This document shows positions 7,774-16,398 of a stretch of DNA of 64,000 bases, piece after piece. The translations under genes and the position numbers were made by a program. The notes beneath the pieces are model-generated. The model had not been told where the DNA came from. It worked only from the letters and a program-made list of their open reading frames with translations, and searched no databases. Each line of letters begins with the position of its first letter. Within the stretch, counting starts at the first letter, position 1. Location of the stretch: NCBI GenBank assembly GCA_018401465.1, contig JAGYKE010000004.1, positions 62,001-126,000 on the forward strand. Reading direction: 5' to 3'. This DNA is from Aestuariivita sp. Lineage in GTDB: Bacteria > Pseudomonadota > Alphaproteobacteria > Rhodobacterales > Rhodobacteraceae.

Positions 7774-8469
7774 ATGACCGATCCCGTGATCCGACTTCAA
7801 GATGCATTCCTGTCGCTCGATGGCAATGCAGGGCGCGTCGATATCCTGAACGGGATCACGCTTGACGTGATGCGGGGCGAGACGCTGGGCCTGATCGGGC
7901 CTTCGGGGTCGGGGAAATCGTCGCTGCTGATGCTGATGGGCGGGCTGGAGCGGGCGACGGGCGGCACCATCTCGGCCCTTGGGCACGACCTGACCGCGAT
8001 GGATGAAGACGCGCTCGCGCGGTTCCGGCGCGATCACATGGGCGTGGTGTTCCAGTCCTTCCACCTGATCCCGACGATGACGGCGCTGGAAAACGTGGCG
8101 ACGCCGCTGGAACTGGCCGGGGTGCGCGACGCCTTCGACCGGGCGGCGGCGGAGCTGGAGGCGGTGGGGCTTGGCCACCGGGCGGATCACTATCCGACCC
8201 AGATGTCGGGCGGGGAACAGCAGCGCGTGGCGCTGGCGCGGGCCTCGGCCCCCCGGCCCGACATCTTGCTGGCGGATGAGCCGACGGGGAACCTCGACGC
8301 GACCAACGGCGCGGCGATCATGGATCTGCTGTTCGGGCTGCGCGACCGGCACGGGGCGACGCTGGTGCTGGTCACGCATTCGCGCGAGCTTGCCGCGCGC
8401 TGCGACCGGACGGTGCGCCTGCGCGACGGGCGCATCGTGACGGACACAATGCACGAGGCGGCGGAATGA
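7774..8469 (+). CDS. ybbA: ABC transporter ATP-binding protein, YbbA/LolD type
   Basis: A 231-residue ATPase with Walker A GPSGSGKS, signature MSGGEQQRVALARA, Walker B ILLADEPTGNLD and the H-loop in LVTHS. The sequence belongs to the MacB/LolD/YbbA group that works with FtsX-like permeases. The start at 7774 (MTDPVIRL) has AAGGA about nine bases upstream; the frame is open further upstream only as antisense of tesA. It overlaps the permease gene by ATGA. E. coli YbbA-YbbP is thought to move lipidic or hydrophobic substrates in partnership with TesA; that role is inferred here from gene order. Confidence 0.9.
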   Translation: MTDPVIRLQDAFLSLDGNAGRVDILNGITLDVMRGETLGLIGPSGSGKSSLLMLMGGLERATGGTISALGHDLTAMDEDALARFRRDHMGVVFQSFHLIPTMTALENVATPLELAGVRDAFDRAAAELEAVGLGHRADHYPTQMSGGEQQRVALARASAPRPDILLADEPTGNLDATNGAAIMDLLFGLRDRHGATLVLVTHSRELAARCDRTVRLRDGRIVTDTMHEAAE

Positions 8470-10985
8470 GCCTGACGAACGCCGCACGCCTTGCGCGCCG
8501 CGAATTGCGAGGCGGGCTGCGGGGGTTCCGCATCTTCCTTGCCTGTCTGGCGCTGGGGGTTGCGGCCATCGCAGCGGTGGGCAGCGTGCGCGCGGCGATC
8601 GAGGCGGGGCTGGCGCAGGAGGGTGCGGCCCTTCTGGGCGGCGATGCCGAGATGGAGTTCACCTATCGCTTCGCCACCGGGGAGGAGCGCGGCTGGATGG
8701 AGGCGCGCGCGGTGGCGGTGTCGGAAATCGTCGATTTCCGGTCCATGGCGGTGGTGGGCGTGTCCGAGCGCGCGCTGACGCAGGTGAAATCGGTCGACGG
8801 GGCCTATCCGCTGGTGGGCGAGGTGCGGCTTGACCCGGCGATGCCGCTGGAGGGGGCGCTGGCGGGGGCGGACGGCCTACCCGGCGCGGTGATGGAGCGG
8901 GTGCTGATCGACCGGCTGGGGCTGGCGCCCGGCGGGGTCTTCCGGCTGGGCACGCAGGATTTCGTGCTGATGGCCGCACTGGTGGCCGAACCCGACGGGG
9001 CGGCGGGGGGCTTCGGCCTTGGGCCGCGCAGCATCGTGGCGACGCGGGCGCTGGAGGGGTCGGGGCTGCTGGAGCCGGGAACGCTGTTTTCCACGAAATA
9101 CCGGCTGGACCTGCCCGAAGGCACGGATCTGGCCGCGACCGAAGCCGCGGTACGCGCGGCGTTCGAGGATACCGGCCTGCGCTGGACCGATGCGCGCAAT
9201 GGCGCGCCCGGGGTGTCGGAATTCGTCGACCGGCTGGGCGCGTTCCTTGTGCTGGTCGGGCTGTCGGGCCTTGCCGTAGGGGGTGTCGGCGTGTCGGCGG
9301 CGGTGCGCGCTTACCTCGCGCGAAAGACATCCGTGATCGCCACGCTGCGCACGCTGGGGGCCGACCGGGCGACGATCTTCCTGACCTATTTCCTGCAGAT
9401 CGGCGTGCTGTCGCTGGTGGGGATCGGCCTTGGCCTTGCGCTGGGTGCGCTGATCCCGGTGGCGCTTGGCCCGGTGATCGAGGCGCGGCTGCCGATCCCG
9501 GCGGTCTTCACCATCCACCCCGCGCCCTTGGGCGAGGCGGCGCTCTACGGCCTGCTGACGGCGTTCATCTTCACGCTCTGGCCGCTGGCGCGGACGGAAG
9601 AGGTGCGGGCGGCGACGCTGTTCCGCGATGCGCTGTCTTCGGCCCGGGTGCTGCCGCCTGCCCGCTTCGTAGTGGCGACGGCGCTGGGGCTGGCGGCGCT
9701 CTTGGCGCTGGCGGGCTGGTTTTCGGGGGCGGTGACGCTGACGCTCTGGACGGCGGGCGGGATCGCGGGGGCGCTGATGATCCTTGCGCTGGCGGCGGCG
9801 CTGATCCGGGTGCTGGCGCGGCGGGGCGCGCGGGCGGTCCGGCACCTGCCCGCGCTGCGCTGGGCGCTGGCTGCCATCAGCGGGCCGCGCGAAGGGGCGG
9901 CGTCGGTTGTGCTGTCACTGGGGCTGGGCCTGTCGGTGCTGGCCGCCGTGGGGCAGATCGACGGCAACCTGCGCAACGCCATCACCGGCGATCTGCCGGA
10001 AATCGCGCCCAGCTATTTCTTCGTGGATATCCAGCGCGACCAGATGCCCGGCTTTCTTGAGCGGCTGGAAAGCGACCCCGCCGTCAGCCGCGTGGACAGC
10101 GCGCCGATGCTGCGCGGGATCATCACCCGCATCAACGGCCTGCCCGCGCGCGAAGTGGCGGGCGGCCACTGGGTGCTGGAGGGCGACCGCGGCGTCACCT
10201 ACTCTGACGCGATCCCGGACAACACCCGCGTGGTCGAAGGCGCATGGTGGGGGCCGGATTATGCCGGACCGCCGCAGATCAGCTTTGCCGCCGAGGAAGC
10301 GGCGGAAATGGGCATCGGGATCGGCGACCGCCTGACCGTCAACATCCTTGGCCGTGATATCGAGGCCGAGATCACCTCGCTGCGCGAGGTCGATTTTTCG
10401 ACCGCCGGCATCGGGTTCATCATGTCGATGAACCCCGCCGCCTTGTCGGGCGCGCCGCACAGCTTCATCGCCACCGTCTATGCCGAAGAAGCGGCCGAGG
10501 CCGCGATCCTGCGCGATCTGGCGGGGCAGTTCCCCAACATCACCGCGATCCGCGTGCGCGACGCAATCGACCGGGTGAGCGAGGTTCTGGCGGGCCTTGC
10601 CGCGGCCACGTCATACGGCGCGGCGGCAACGCTTCTGACCGGGTTCCTTGTCCTGATCGGGGCGGCAGCGGCGGGCGAAGGCGCGCGCACTTATGAGGCC
10701 GCCGTGCTCAAGACGCTGGGCGCGGGGCGCGGGCGCATTCTGGCCAGTTTCGCGCTGCGCGCCGCGATCCTCGGCGCGGCAGCGGGGGCCGTGGCGCTCG
10801 GCGCGGGGATCGGGGGCGGCTGGGCCGTCAGCCATTTCGTGATGGACACCGATTTCGCGGTGATCTGGCCATCGGCCACGGGGATCATCGGCGGCGGGAT
10901 CGCGGCGACGCTGCTGGCGGGGCTGGCATTCGCATGGCGGCCGCTGGCGGCCCGGCCCGCGCGGGTGCTGCGGGCGCGGGAGTGA
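8466..10985 (+). CDS. ybbP: FtsX-family ABC permease, YbbP-like
   Basis: An 839-residue inner-membrane permease with two FtsX-like modules. It has one TM near the N-terminus (about 20-40), a large periplasmic domain, a cluster of TMs in the middle (about 260-470, including LVLVGLSGLAVGGVGVSAAV), a second periplasmic domain, and three C-terminal TMs. Length and topology match E. coli YbbP (about 800 residues). It overlaps ybbA by four bases. Together with divergent tesA the module may extract or process envelope lipids; the substrate is not known. Confidence 0.88.
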   Translation: MSLTNAARLARRELRGGLRGFRIFLACLALGVAAIAAVGSVRAAIEAGLAQEGAALLGGDAEMEFTYRFATGEERGWMEARAVAVSEIVDFRSMAVVGVSERALTQVKSVDGAYPLVGEVRLDPAMPLEGALAGADGLPGAVMERVLIDRLGLAPGGVFRLGTQDFVLMAALVAEPDGAAGGFGLGPRSIVATRALEGSGLLEPGTLFSTKYRLDLPEGTDLAATEAAVRAAFEDTGLRWTDARNGAPGVSEFVDRLGAFLVLVGLSGLAVGGVGVSAAVRAYLARKTSVIATLRTLGADRATIFLTYFLQIGVLSLVGIGLGLALGALIPVALGPVIEARLPIPAVFTIHPAPLGEAALYGLLTAFIFTLWPLARTEEVRAATLFRDALSSARVLPPARFVVATALGLAALLALAGWFSGAVTLTLWTAGGIAGALMILALAAALIRVLARRGARAVRHLPALRWALAAISGPREGAASVVLSLGLGLSVLAAVGQIDGNLRNAITGDLPEIAPSYFFVDIQRDQMPGFLERLESDPAVSRVDSAPMLRGIITRINGLPAREVAGGHWVLEGDRGVTYSDAIPDNTRVVEGAWWGPDYAGPPQISFAAEEAAEMGIGIGDRLTVNILGRDIEAEITSLREVDFSTAGIGFIMSMNPAALSGAPHSFIATVYAEEAAEAAILRDLAGQFPNITAIRVRDAIDRVSEVLAGLAAATSYGAAATLLTGFLVLIGAAAAGEGARTYEAAVLKTLGAGRGRILASFALRAAILGAAAGAVALGAGIGGGWAVSHFVMDTDFAVIWPSATGIIGGGIAATLLAGLAFAWRPLAARPARVLRARE

Positions 10986-10989
10986 ACCG

Positions 10990-11439
10990 TCAGGCCCGTT
11001 CGCAGGAGGCCGGGTTCAGGATCGCCAGAAGCGCGGTGTTGTCGCAGACCAGCGCATCAAGCGTGATGTCGTCGAGCGAGGCATAGAAGGCCTGCGCCGC
11101 ATCGGCGAGCGCGACGCGCAACCGGCAGGCGGCGACCAGCGGGCAGGTGTTGTCGGCATCGGCAAAGCATTCGGCCAAGGGCAGACCGCCTTCCACGTCG
11201 CGGAAGACGTCGCCGATGCGGATGTCATGCGCCGAGCGGGCCAGCGTCATGCCGCCGTTTCGCCCGCGCTGGGTGTGCAGATAGCTCAGCTGGCTGAGCT
11301 GGTTGATCACCTGCGCCAGATGGTTTTCCGAGATGTTGCAGCATTCCGCGATCTCGGCCTTGGTGACAAGCCGGTCGGAATTGGCGGCGCAGAACATCAG
11401 CAGGCGGACGGCTATGTTCGTTCTTTTGGTGATGCGCAT
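10990..11439 (-). CDS. Rrf2-family regulator, NsrR-like
   Basis: A 149-residue winged-helix transcription factor. The DNA-binding part contains TKAEIAECCNISENHLAQVI and the wing RGRNGGMTLA. Three cysteines, in ECFADADNTC then PLVAAC, give C-x7-C-x5-C, the Fe-S ligand set of the NsrR/RirA/IscR group. NsrR proteins sense nitric oxide and repress NO-detoxification genes. The ATG at 11439 was chosen because GGAGG lies five bases upstream. It is divergent from a gamma-glutamylcyclotransferase gene, with an FNR/Dnr-type box between them. NsrR is my best guess over RirA; spacing alone does not decide. Confidence 0.75.
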   Translation of the reverse strand: MRITKRTNIAVRLLMFCAANSDRLVTKAEIAECCNISENHLAQVINQLSQLSYLHTQRGRNGGMTLARSAHDIRIGDVFRDVEGGLPLAECFADADNTCPLVAACRLRVALADAAQAFYASLDDITLDALVCDNTALLAILNPASCERA

Positions 11440-11493
11440 GCGCGCCTCCATCCCGGACTTTTGCCAAGATTGCACATCTTCACAAAAAAGGGT

Positions 11494-11507
11494 TTGACAT
11501 ACATCAA
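11494..11507. promoter_or_regulatory. FNR/Dnr-type operator in rrf2-ggct divergon
   Basis: TTGACATACATCAA matches the FNR/NnrR consensus TTGAY-N4-RTCAA. It lies 54 bases upstream of the Rrf2 gene start and 23 bases upstream of the GTG of the cyclotransferase gene. Being very close to the latter start, it could repress that gene while activating the regulator gene. Confidence 0.6.
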
Positions 11508-11530
11508 CTGCAAAAAACAGGCCTGATGAC

Positions 11531-12103
11531 GTGAAAGACCCCTATTTCTTTGGCTATGGCAGTCTGGTCAACACGGCGACGCATGATTTTCCCGATCCGC
11601 AACCGGCGCGGTTGCGCGGCTGGCGGCGGGCGTGGCGGCACACCGATCTGCGGCCTGTCGCCTTCCTGACCGCGATCCCCGATGAGGCGTGCGAGATCGA
11701 CGGCCTGATCGCCCATGTCCCGCGCGGGGACTGGGATGCGCTCGATGCCCGGGAATGGGCCTATGACCGGGTGGCGGTGACACATCTGGTCACGCATGGG
11801 GTTCCGCGCGATCTTGACATCGCGGTCTATGCGGTGCCCGAAGGCCGTCATCGGGTGCCGGACAACGCCTACCCCGTGCTTCTGTCCTATCTTGACGTGG
11901 TGGTGCAGGGCTTCGCGCGGGTCTTCGGGGAAGACGGGGTGCGGCGGTTTTTTGAGACGACCGATGGATGGGACGCGCCCATCCTGAACGACCGGGATGC
12001 CCCGCGCTATCCGCGCCACCAGCAGCTGACACCCGGAGAAAGCGCGCTGGTCGATGCGGAACTGGCGCGGGTCGGCGCGCGGGTGGTCGACGATCAGGCC
12101 TGA
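11531..12103 (+). CDS. Gamma-glutamylcyclotransferase-like protein
   Basis: A 190-residue cytoplasmic protein of the GGCT/AIG2 fold. The substrate-binding loop FFGYGSLVN is at the N-terminus, and the probable catalytic Glu is in AREWAYDRV. Family members release 5-oxoproline from gamma-glutamyl compounds, hence a link to glutathione turnover. The start is a GTG at 11531; the nearby ATG at 11526 is out of frame. The gene is divergent from the Rrf2 regulator and its 3' end overlaps convergent gltX by ten bases. The substrate in this branch of the family is not settled. Confidence 0.78.
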   Translation: MKDPYFFGYGSLVNTATHDFPDPQPARLRGWRRAWRHTDLRPVAFLTAIPDEACEIDGLIAHVPRGDWDALDAREWAYDRVAVTHLVTHGVPRDLDIAVYAVPEGRHRVPDNAYPVLLSYLDVVVQGFARVFGEDGVRRFFETTDGWDAPILNDRDAPRYPRHQQLTPGESALVDAELARVGARVVDDQA

Positions 12104-13419
12104 CCGGGTTTTCTTTGCAGCAGCGGCATGAGTGCGGCCATCTCGGGCCCCTTTTCGCGGCCCGTGACGGCAAGGCGCAACGGCATGAAGAGGCCCCTGC
12201 CCTTGCGGCCCGTCGCGTCCTTCACCGCCGTCGTCCAGGCGGCCCAGGTCGCGTCGTCATAGGGCGGCTCGGGCAGCATGGACAGCGCCTGAGCCACGAA
12301 ATCGCGGTCTTCGTCGGCGATGACAGGGTCTGCCCCGTCGCGGCACAGCGCCCACCAGTCGGGCAGATCGTGCATCGTGGTGATGTTGTCGCGCATCACC
12401 TCCCAGAAGCGGGGGGCGATGTCGGCGGGCACGCCGAGATCCGCCATGTGACCGGCCACGGCGTCATGGGGCAGCGATTGCAGATGCCGTGCCGTCAGCG
12501 GGAAAAGATCGGTTTCGTCGAATTTCGTGGGCGCGGAGCCGAAGCGCGAGATGTCGAAGCCGTCGATCAGCTCGTCCATGCTGGCGCGCAGTTCGATCGG
12601 GTCGGACGACCCCAGCCGCGCCATCAGCGACAAAAGCGCCATGGGTTCGACCCCCTGCGCGCGCAGGTCGCGCAAGCTGAGCGCACCAAGGCGTTTCGAC
12701 AGCGCCTCGCCCGAGGCGGCGGTCAGCAGCGAATGATGCGCGAAGGCGGGCGGGGTGCCGCCCAGCGCGCGGATGATCTGGATCTGCGTCGCCGTGTTGG
12801 TGACGTGGTCGGCGCCGCGCACGATATGGGTCACGCCCATCTCGATGTCGTCCACCACGGATGCCATCGTGTAGAGCACCTGCCCGTCGCCCCGGATCAG
12901 GACCGGGTCGCTGACCGATGCCGCGTCGATCGAGATGTCCCCCAGGATGCCGTCGGTCCAGTCGATGCGCTCCTGATCCAGCAGGAACCGCCAGACGCCG
13001 GGGCCGCGTTCGGTGCGGAGCGCGTCGCGTTCGGCATCCGACAGTTTCAGCGCGGCGCGGTCATAGACCGGGGGCCGGCCCATGTTGAGCAGCTTCTTGC
13101 GCTTGAGGTCGAGTTCCACTGGCGTCTCGAACGCCTCGTAGAAGCGGCCCATGGCGCGCAGGCGGTCGGCGGCTTCGGCATAGCGGTCAAGCCGCAGCGA
13201 CTGCCGCTCGACCCGGTCCCAGTGCAGGCCCAGCCAGTCGAGATCGCGCTTGAGCTGGTCGACGTATTCCTCTTTCGACCGCTCGGCGTCGGTGTCGTCG
13301 ATGCGCAGGATGAAAGTGCCGCCCGCCTTGCGCGCGATGAGAAAGTTCATCAGCGCGGTGCGCAGGTTGCCCACATGGATGTAACCGGTGGGCGACGGCG
13401 CGAAACGGGTGGTGGTCAT
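12094..13419 (-). CDS. gltX: Glutamyl-tRNA synthetase
   Basis: A 441-residue class I aminoacyl-tRNA synthetase that charges tRNA-Glu (and often tRNA-Gln in alphaproteobacteria, for later amidation). The HIGH motif appears as YIHVGNL at residues 14-20 and the KMSKS loop as ALSKRLG. The length is typical of the short GltX form. The ATG at 13419 (MTTTRFAPSPTG) is the conserved family start. Alphaproteobacteria often carry two gltX copies; this one lacks nothing visible. Its end overlaps the convergent cyclotransferase gene. Confidence 0.93.
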   Translation of the reverse strand: MTTTRFAPSPTGYIHVGNLRTALMNFLIARKAGGTFILRIDDTDAERSKEEYVDQLKRDLDWLGLHWDRVERQSLRLDRYAEAADRLRAMGRFYEAFETPVELDLKRKKLLNMGRPPVYDRAALKLSDAERDALRTERGPGVWRFLLDQERIDWTDGILGDISIDAASVSDPVLIRGDGQVLYTMASVVDDIEMGVTHIVRGADHVTNTATQIQIIRALGGTPPAFAHHSLLTAASGEALSKRLGALSLRDLRAQGVEPMALLSLMARLGSSDPIELRASMDELIDGFDISRFGSAPTKFDETDLFPLTARHLQSLPHDAVAGHMADLGVPADIAPRFWEVMRDNITTMHDLPDWWALCRDGADPVIADEDRDFVAQALSMLPEPPYDDATWAAWTTAVKDATGRKGRGLFMPLRLAVTGREKGPEMAALMPLLQRKPGQA

Positions 13420-13569
13420 GGGTGTCTCCTGTTCGGCGCGCCATTTCTCACAGGGGGTGCATTTTGTCCAGCGGGCGGACGTCGCCGGAACGTGAAGCCC
13501 GCCTACTGGCTTCACATACTCACGGTTCTATCTTTCGATATGTAATTCATTCGAAGGAGAAAACCCGAC

Positions 13570-14460
13570 ATGACCAACGACATGACTTTCACGCGCCGGG
13601 CGGCGCTGGCCGGGGCGGCGGCGTTGCCGCTGACGCTGGCGGTGGGCGGTGCCGCGCGGGCCGCCGCCCCGATGCTGGGCGTGGGCGGTTCGCCCTTCAA
13701 CCGGCTGAAGGTCGGCGGGTTCGAGGTGACGACGCTGCTGGCGGGCACGCGGGCGGTGCCTGATCCGCAGACGATCTTCGGGCTGAACGTGTCGCCCGAG
13801 GACTTCGCCGCCGCGTCGCAGGCCGCGAACATCCCCATCGACCAGGCGCAGTTCTTCTTCACGCCGACGCTGGTGAACACCGGGGCCGAGCTTGTCCTGT
13901 TCGACACCGGGCTGAACGGGCCCGCGACGGTCGCGGCGCTGCAGGCGGCGGGATATACCGCCGATCAGGTGGACCGCGTCGTCATCACCCACATGCATGG
14001 CGACCATATCGGCGGGCTTCTGACCGAGGGCGCGCCGACCTATCCGAACGCGGCCTATGTGACCGGCGCGGCCGAGTTCAACGCATGGGACATGGCGGGC
14101 AACGACGCGTTCGAGGCGAATGTCCGGCCGCTGGCCGAGCAGTTCACCTTCCTTGACGACGGCGGCAGCGTCGCGTCGGGGCTGACGGCGATGGCGGCTT
14201 TCGGGCACACGCCGGGGCACATGGCCTATATGGTGGAAAGCGAGGGCACGCAGCTTCTGATCGGGGCGGATTTCGCGAACCATTATGTCTGGTCGCTGGC
14301 CCATCCCGACTGGGAGGTGCGCTTTGACCGCGACAAGGAAGCGGCCGCCGACAAGGTCGCGCTGATCGGCTATCACATGCCCTGGCCGGGCGTGGGCTAT
14401 GTCGAGACCCGCGGCGACGGGTTCCACTTCGTGCCGCATTCCTATCAGCTGATGCTTTGA
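13570..14460 (+). CDS. Tat-exported metallo-beta-lactamase-fold hydrolase
   Basis: A 296-residue protein. The twin-arginine signal TFTRRAALAGAAALPL is followed by a mature MBL fold with the metal-binding motif THMHGDHIGG (residues about 140-149), the second His in FGHTPGHMAY and an Asp in IGADFANH. This pattern is shared by AHL lactonases and related periplasmic hydrolases. AAGGAG precedes the ATG at suitable spacing. The substrate cannot be read from sequence; quorum-signal lactonase and generic esterase or lactonase activity are both possible. It is followed closely by an unrelated zincin gene. Confidence 0.83.
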   Translation: MTNDMTFTRRAALAGAAALPLTLAVGGAARAAAPMLGVGGSPFNRLKVGGFEVTTLLAGTRAVPDPQTIFGLNVSPEDFAAASQAANIPIDQAQFFFTPTLVNTGAELVLFDTGLNGPATVAALQAAGYTADQVDRVVITHMHGDHIGGLLTEGAPTYPNAAYVTGAAEFNAWDMAGNDAFEANVRPLAEQFTFLDDGGSVASGLTAMAAFGHTPGHMAYMVESEGTQLLIGADFANHYVWSLAHPDWEVRFDRDKEAAADKVALIGYHMPWPGVGYVETRGDGFHFVPHSYQLML

Positions 14461-14493
14461 CAAACGCGGCCCGCCGCCGTCCTATCCTTGGCC

Positions 14494-14880
14494 ATGAGCG
14501 CGACACTTGACCAGATCGCAGACATGGCACGGGCCACGGTGGCGGGCCTGCCTGATCCGTTCCGCAAGGCGGCCGAGCTGGTCGTGCTGCAGGTCGTCGA
14601 CTGGCCGTCGGACGACATGCTGGACGAGCTGGGCATCGACGATCCGCTGGACCTGACGGGGCTTTATGACGGGATCCCGATGACCGAGAAATCGGTGATG
14701 GATACGGGGTTCGGGCCGGATATGGTCTGGCTGTTCCGGGAACCCATCCTTGATGAATGGCGGGAACGGGGCGATGTAGATCTGGCCGATCTGGTGGCGC
14801 ATGTGACGATCCACGAGTTCGCGCATCATTTCGGCTGGTCCGACGACGACATCGCCACCATCGACCGCTGGTGGGAATGA
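14494..14880 (+). CDS. Minimal zincin metallopeptidase-family protein
   Basis: A 128-residue cytoplasmic protein with the zinc-binding motif HEFAHHFG near the C-terminus (HExxH), matching the small metallopeptidase family (COG3824, minimal-MMP-like) common in alphaproteobacteria and actinobacteria. Activity is unproven in most members. I placed the start at ATG 14494 (MSATLDQIADM); a TTG six bases earlier is the alternative. A perfect 17-base palindrome follows the stop directly. Confidence 0.8.
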   Translation: MSATLDQIADMARATVAGLPDPFRKAAELVVLQVVDWPSDDMLDELGIDDPLDLTGLYDGIPMTEKSVMDTGFGPDMVWLFREPILDEWRERGDVDLADLVAHVTIHEFAHHFGWSDDDIATIDRWWE

Positions 14881-14881
14881 A

Positions 14882-14898
14882 CGTCCCATGATGGGACG
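14882..14898. terminator. Perfect 17-base palindrome after the zincin gene
   Basis: CGTCCCATGATGGGACG begins one base after the zincin stop, between two convergent genes. It has no T-run. It could be a short hairpin terminator or a dimeric regulator site. Confidence 0.4.
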
Positions 14899-14961
14899 CC
14901 TGTCGGACCACGGAAAATCAAGGGCTTGCAGGGGCGGGGAAAGGGTTTCTTAACCTTTGGC

Positions 14962-14985
14962 CCCGATCAGTAGCCCGATCAGTAG
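14962..14985. repeat. 12-base exact tandem duplication at a stop codon
   Basis: CCCGATCAGTAG occurs twice head to tail at the 3' end of the flavoprotein gene. The minus-strand stop (TGA) lies in the second copy and its duplicate in the first, so the duplication does not change the protein. Confidence 0.8.
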
Positions 14986-16310
14986 CCCGTCTGGGGCGCG
15001 ACGCGGCTGCCGTCGGTGAAGCGCGAGAGGCGGAAATCGTGCGGGTCCACGACCGGCGCGCGGGCTGTCGCCAGATCGGCCAGAAGCCGCCCTGCCCCCG
15101 GCCCGATGCCGAAGCCATGGCCGGAAAAGCCGGTGCCGATGATCAGGCCCGGAACCTCTGCGACAGGCGAGATCACCGGGATCGCGTCGGGGGTGACGTC
15201 GATCAGCCCGGCCCAGGATTGCGCCACTTCGGCCCCTTCGAGCACGGTAAAGGCGCGGCGGGCTTCGGCCCAGCTTGACCGCAGCATGCGCTGCGACGGG
15301 GCGGGGTCGAGGATGCGCGTGCGTTCGAACGGCGTGGTTTCGTCGGGGCGCCAGGTGCGGGCCTCGGCCGCCTCTTCGCCCCAGCGGCCAGAGACGCGGA
15401 AGCGCAGTGACCGCCATTCGGCGCGGAAGGCAGGCAGGAAGGCGCGGGCAAGGCGGAAGCTGTCGGGGACGATGTCGACCGTGTTCTCGGTTCCCGAGGC
15501 GATGGTATAGCCGCCATCGGCGCGGCGGCGCAGGGCGAAGCCGTCGGCCCAGAGGCTGACCTCGGGGCCGCCTTCGACGGGCGTGGTGCGCAGCACGGTG
15601 TTGAGCACCTTGAGCTGCGGCAGGTCGATCCCGGCATTGCCCGCGAAAAGCCGCGACCACGCGCCGCCCGCAAGGATCACGCCGTCGCAGGCGATGCGGC
15701 CCCGTTCGGTGATGACGCCCGCGACGCGGCCCGCAGCCAGATCAAGACTGCGCACCGCGCATTGGGTGAGCACATGCGCCCCCGCCGCGCGTGCGGCGAG
15801 CGCGATGCCGGGGGCCGCCCATTGCGGTTCGGCCCGGCCGTCGAGCGGAGTATGGAGCGCGCCCTTCACCGCCAGCCGGTGCCCGGGCATGAGCCTGTCA
15901 AGATCGGCCCCCCGGACCACGCCGCAGTCGATCTGGTGGGGCGCGAGGTGGCGTGACCAGCGTTCGTAATCCGCCGCCGCGCGGTTGGTGGCGGCGGTGA
16001 AGAGGATGCCGCAGCGCCGGTATCCCATGCGGTGGCCGGTGCGGGCCTCCATCCCGTCCCACGACCGGATCGCGTCGAGCATCAGCGGGATTTCGCGCGG
16101 GTCGCGGAGCGAGATGCGCACCCAGCCCCAGTTGCGCGAGGATTGTTCGGCCCCGATTTCACCCTTTTCGCAGAGCGCGACGCTGACGCCGCGTTCGGCG
16201 AGTTCGAGCGCGGCGGACACGCCGATGATGCCGCCGCCGATGACGACGACATCGACGCGCTTGGGCAATCTGCGGTCTTCGGAAACGGGGTCTGGTCTGG
16301 GGCCGGGCAT
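14979..16310 (-). CDS. FAD-dependent amino-acid/amine oxidoreductase (DadA/GlyOx type)
   Basis: A 443-residue flavoprotein of the DAO family. The N-terminal dinucleotide-binding motif is VVIGGGIIGVSAALELAERG (residues about 22-41), followed by CEKGEIGAEQSSRNWGWVR, as in D-amino-acid dehydrogenase and sarcosine/glycine oxidase relatives. The C-terminal FAD contact is GTGFSGHGFGIGPG. It oxidises an amine or amino acid to an imine with electrons passed to quinone or oxygen; the substrate is not identifiable. No transporter or aldehyde dehydrogenase neighbour helps. The start at 16310 gives a normal length. Confidence 0.82.
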   Translation of the reverse strand: MPGPRPDPVSEDRRLPKRVDVVVIGGGIIGVSAALELAERGVSVALCEKGEIGAEQSSRNWGWVRISLRDPREIPLMLDAIRSWDGMEARTGHRMGYRRCGILFTAATNRAAADYERWSRHLAPHQIDCGVVRGADLDRLMPGHRLAVKGALHTPLDGRAEPQWAAPGIALAARAAGAHVLTQCAVRSLDLAAGRVAGVITERGRIACDGVILAGGAWSRLFAGNAGIDLPQLKVLNTVLRTTPVEGGPEVSLWADGFALRRRADGGYTIASGTENTVDIVPDSFRLARAFLPAFRAEWRSLRFRVSGRWGEEAAEARTWRPDETTPFERTRILDPAPSQRMLRSSWAEARRAFTVLEGAEVAQSWAGLIDVTPDAIPVISPVAEVPGLIIGTGFSGHGFGIGPGAGRLLADLATARAPVVDPHDFRLSRFTDGSRVAPQTGY

Positions 16311-16398
16311 GGCGCGACACTGCCCTTTATTCCGGGGCGGCGCACGAGGATTTTCGCGTCGGAAATTGCGTATTTGGGACGAGAAGAAGCCCGGGGCG

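Noticed and set aside
11968-13545. Open frame of 525 codons antisense to gltX
   Set aside because: It is an antisense shadow of a clear gltX with HIGH- and KMSKS-type motifs; its own translation is low-complexity (Arg, His, Gln rich) and shows no family.
13570-14460. Calling the Tat-exported hydrolase an AHL lactonase
   Set aside because: The metal motif is shared by many lactonases and esterases; neither a luxI nor a luxR gene is nearby, so only the fold is claimed.
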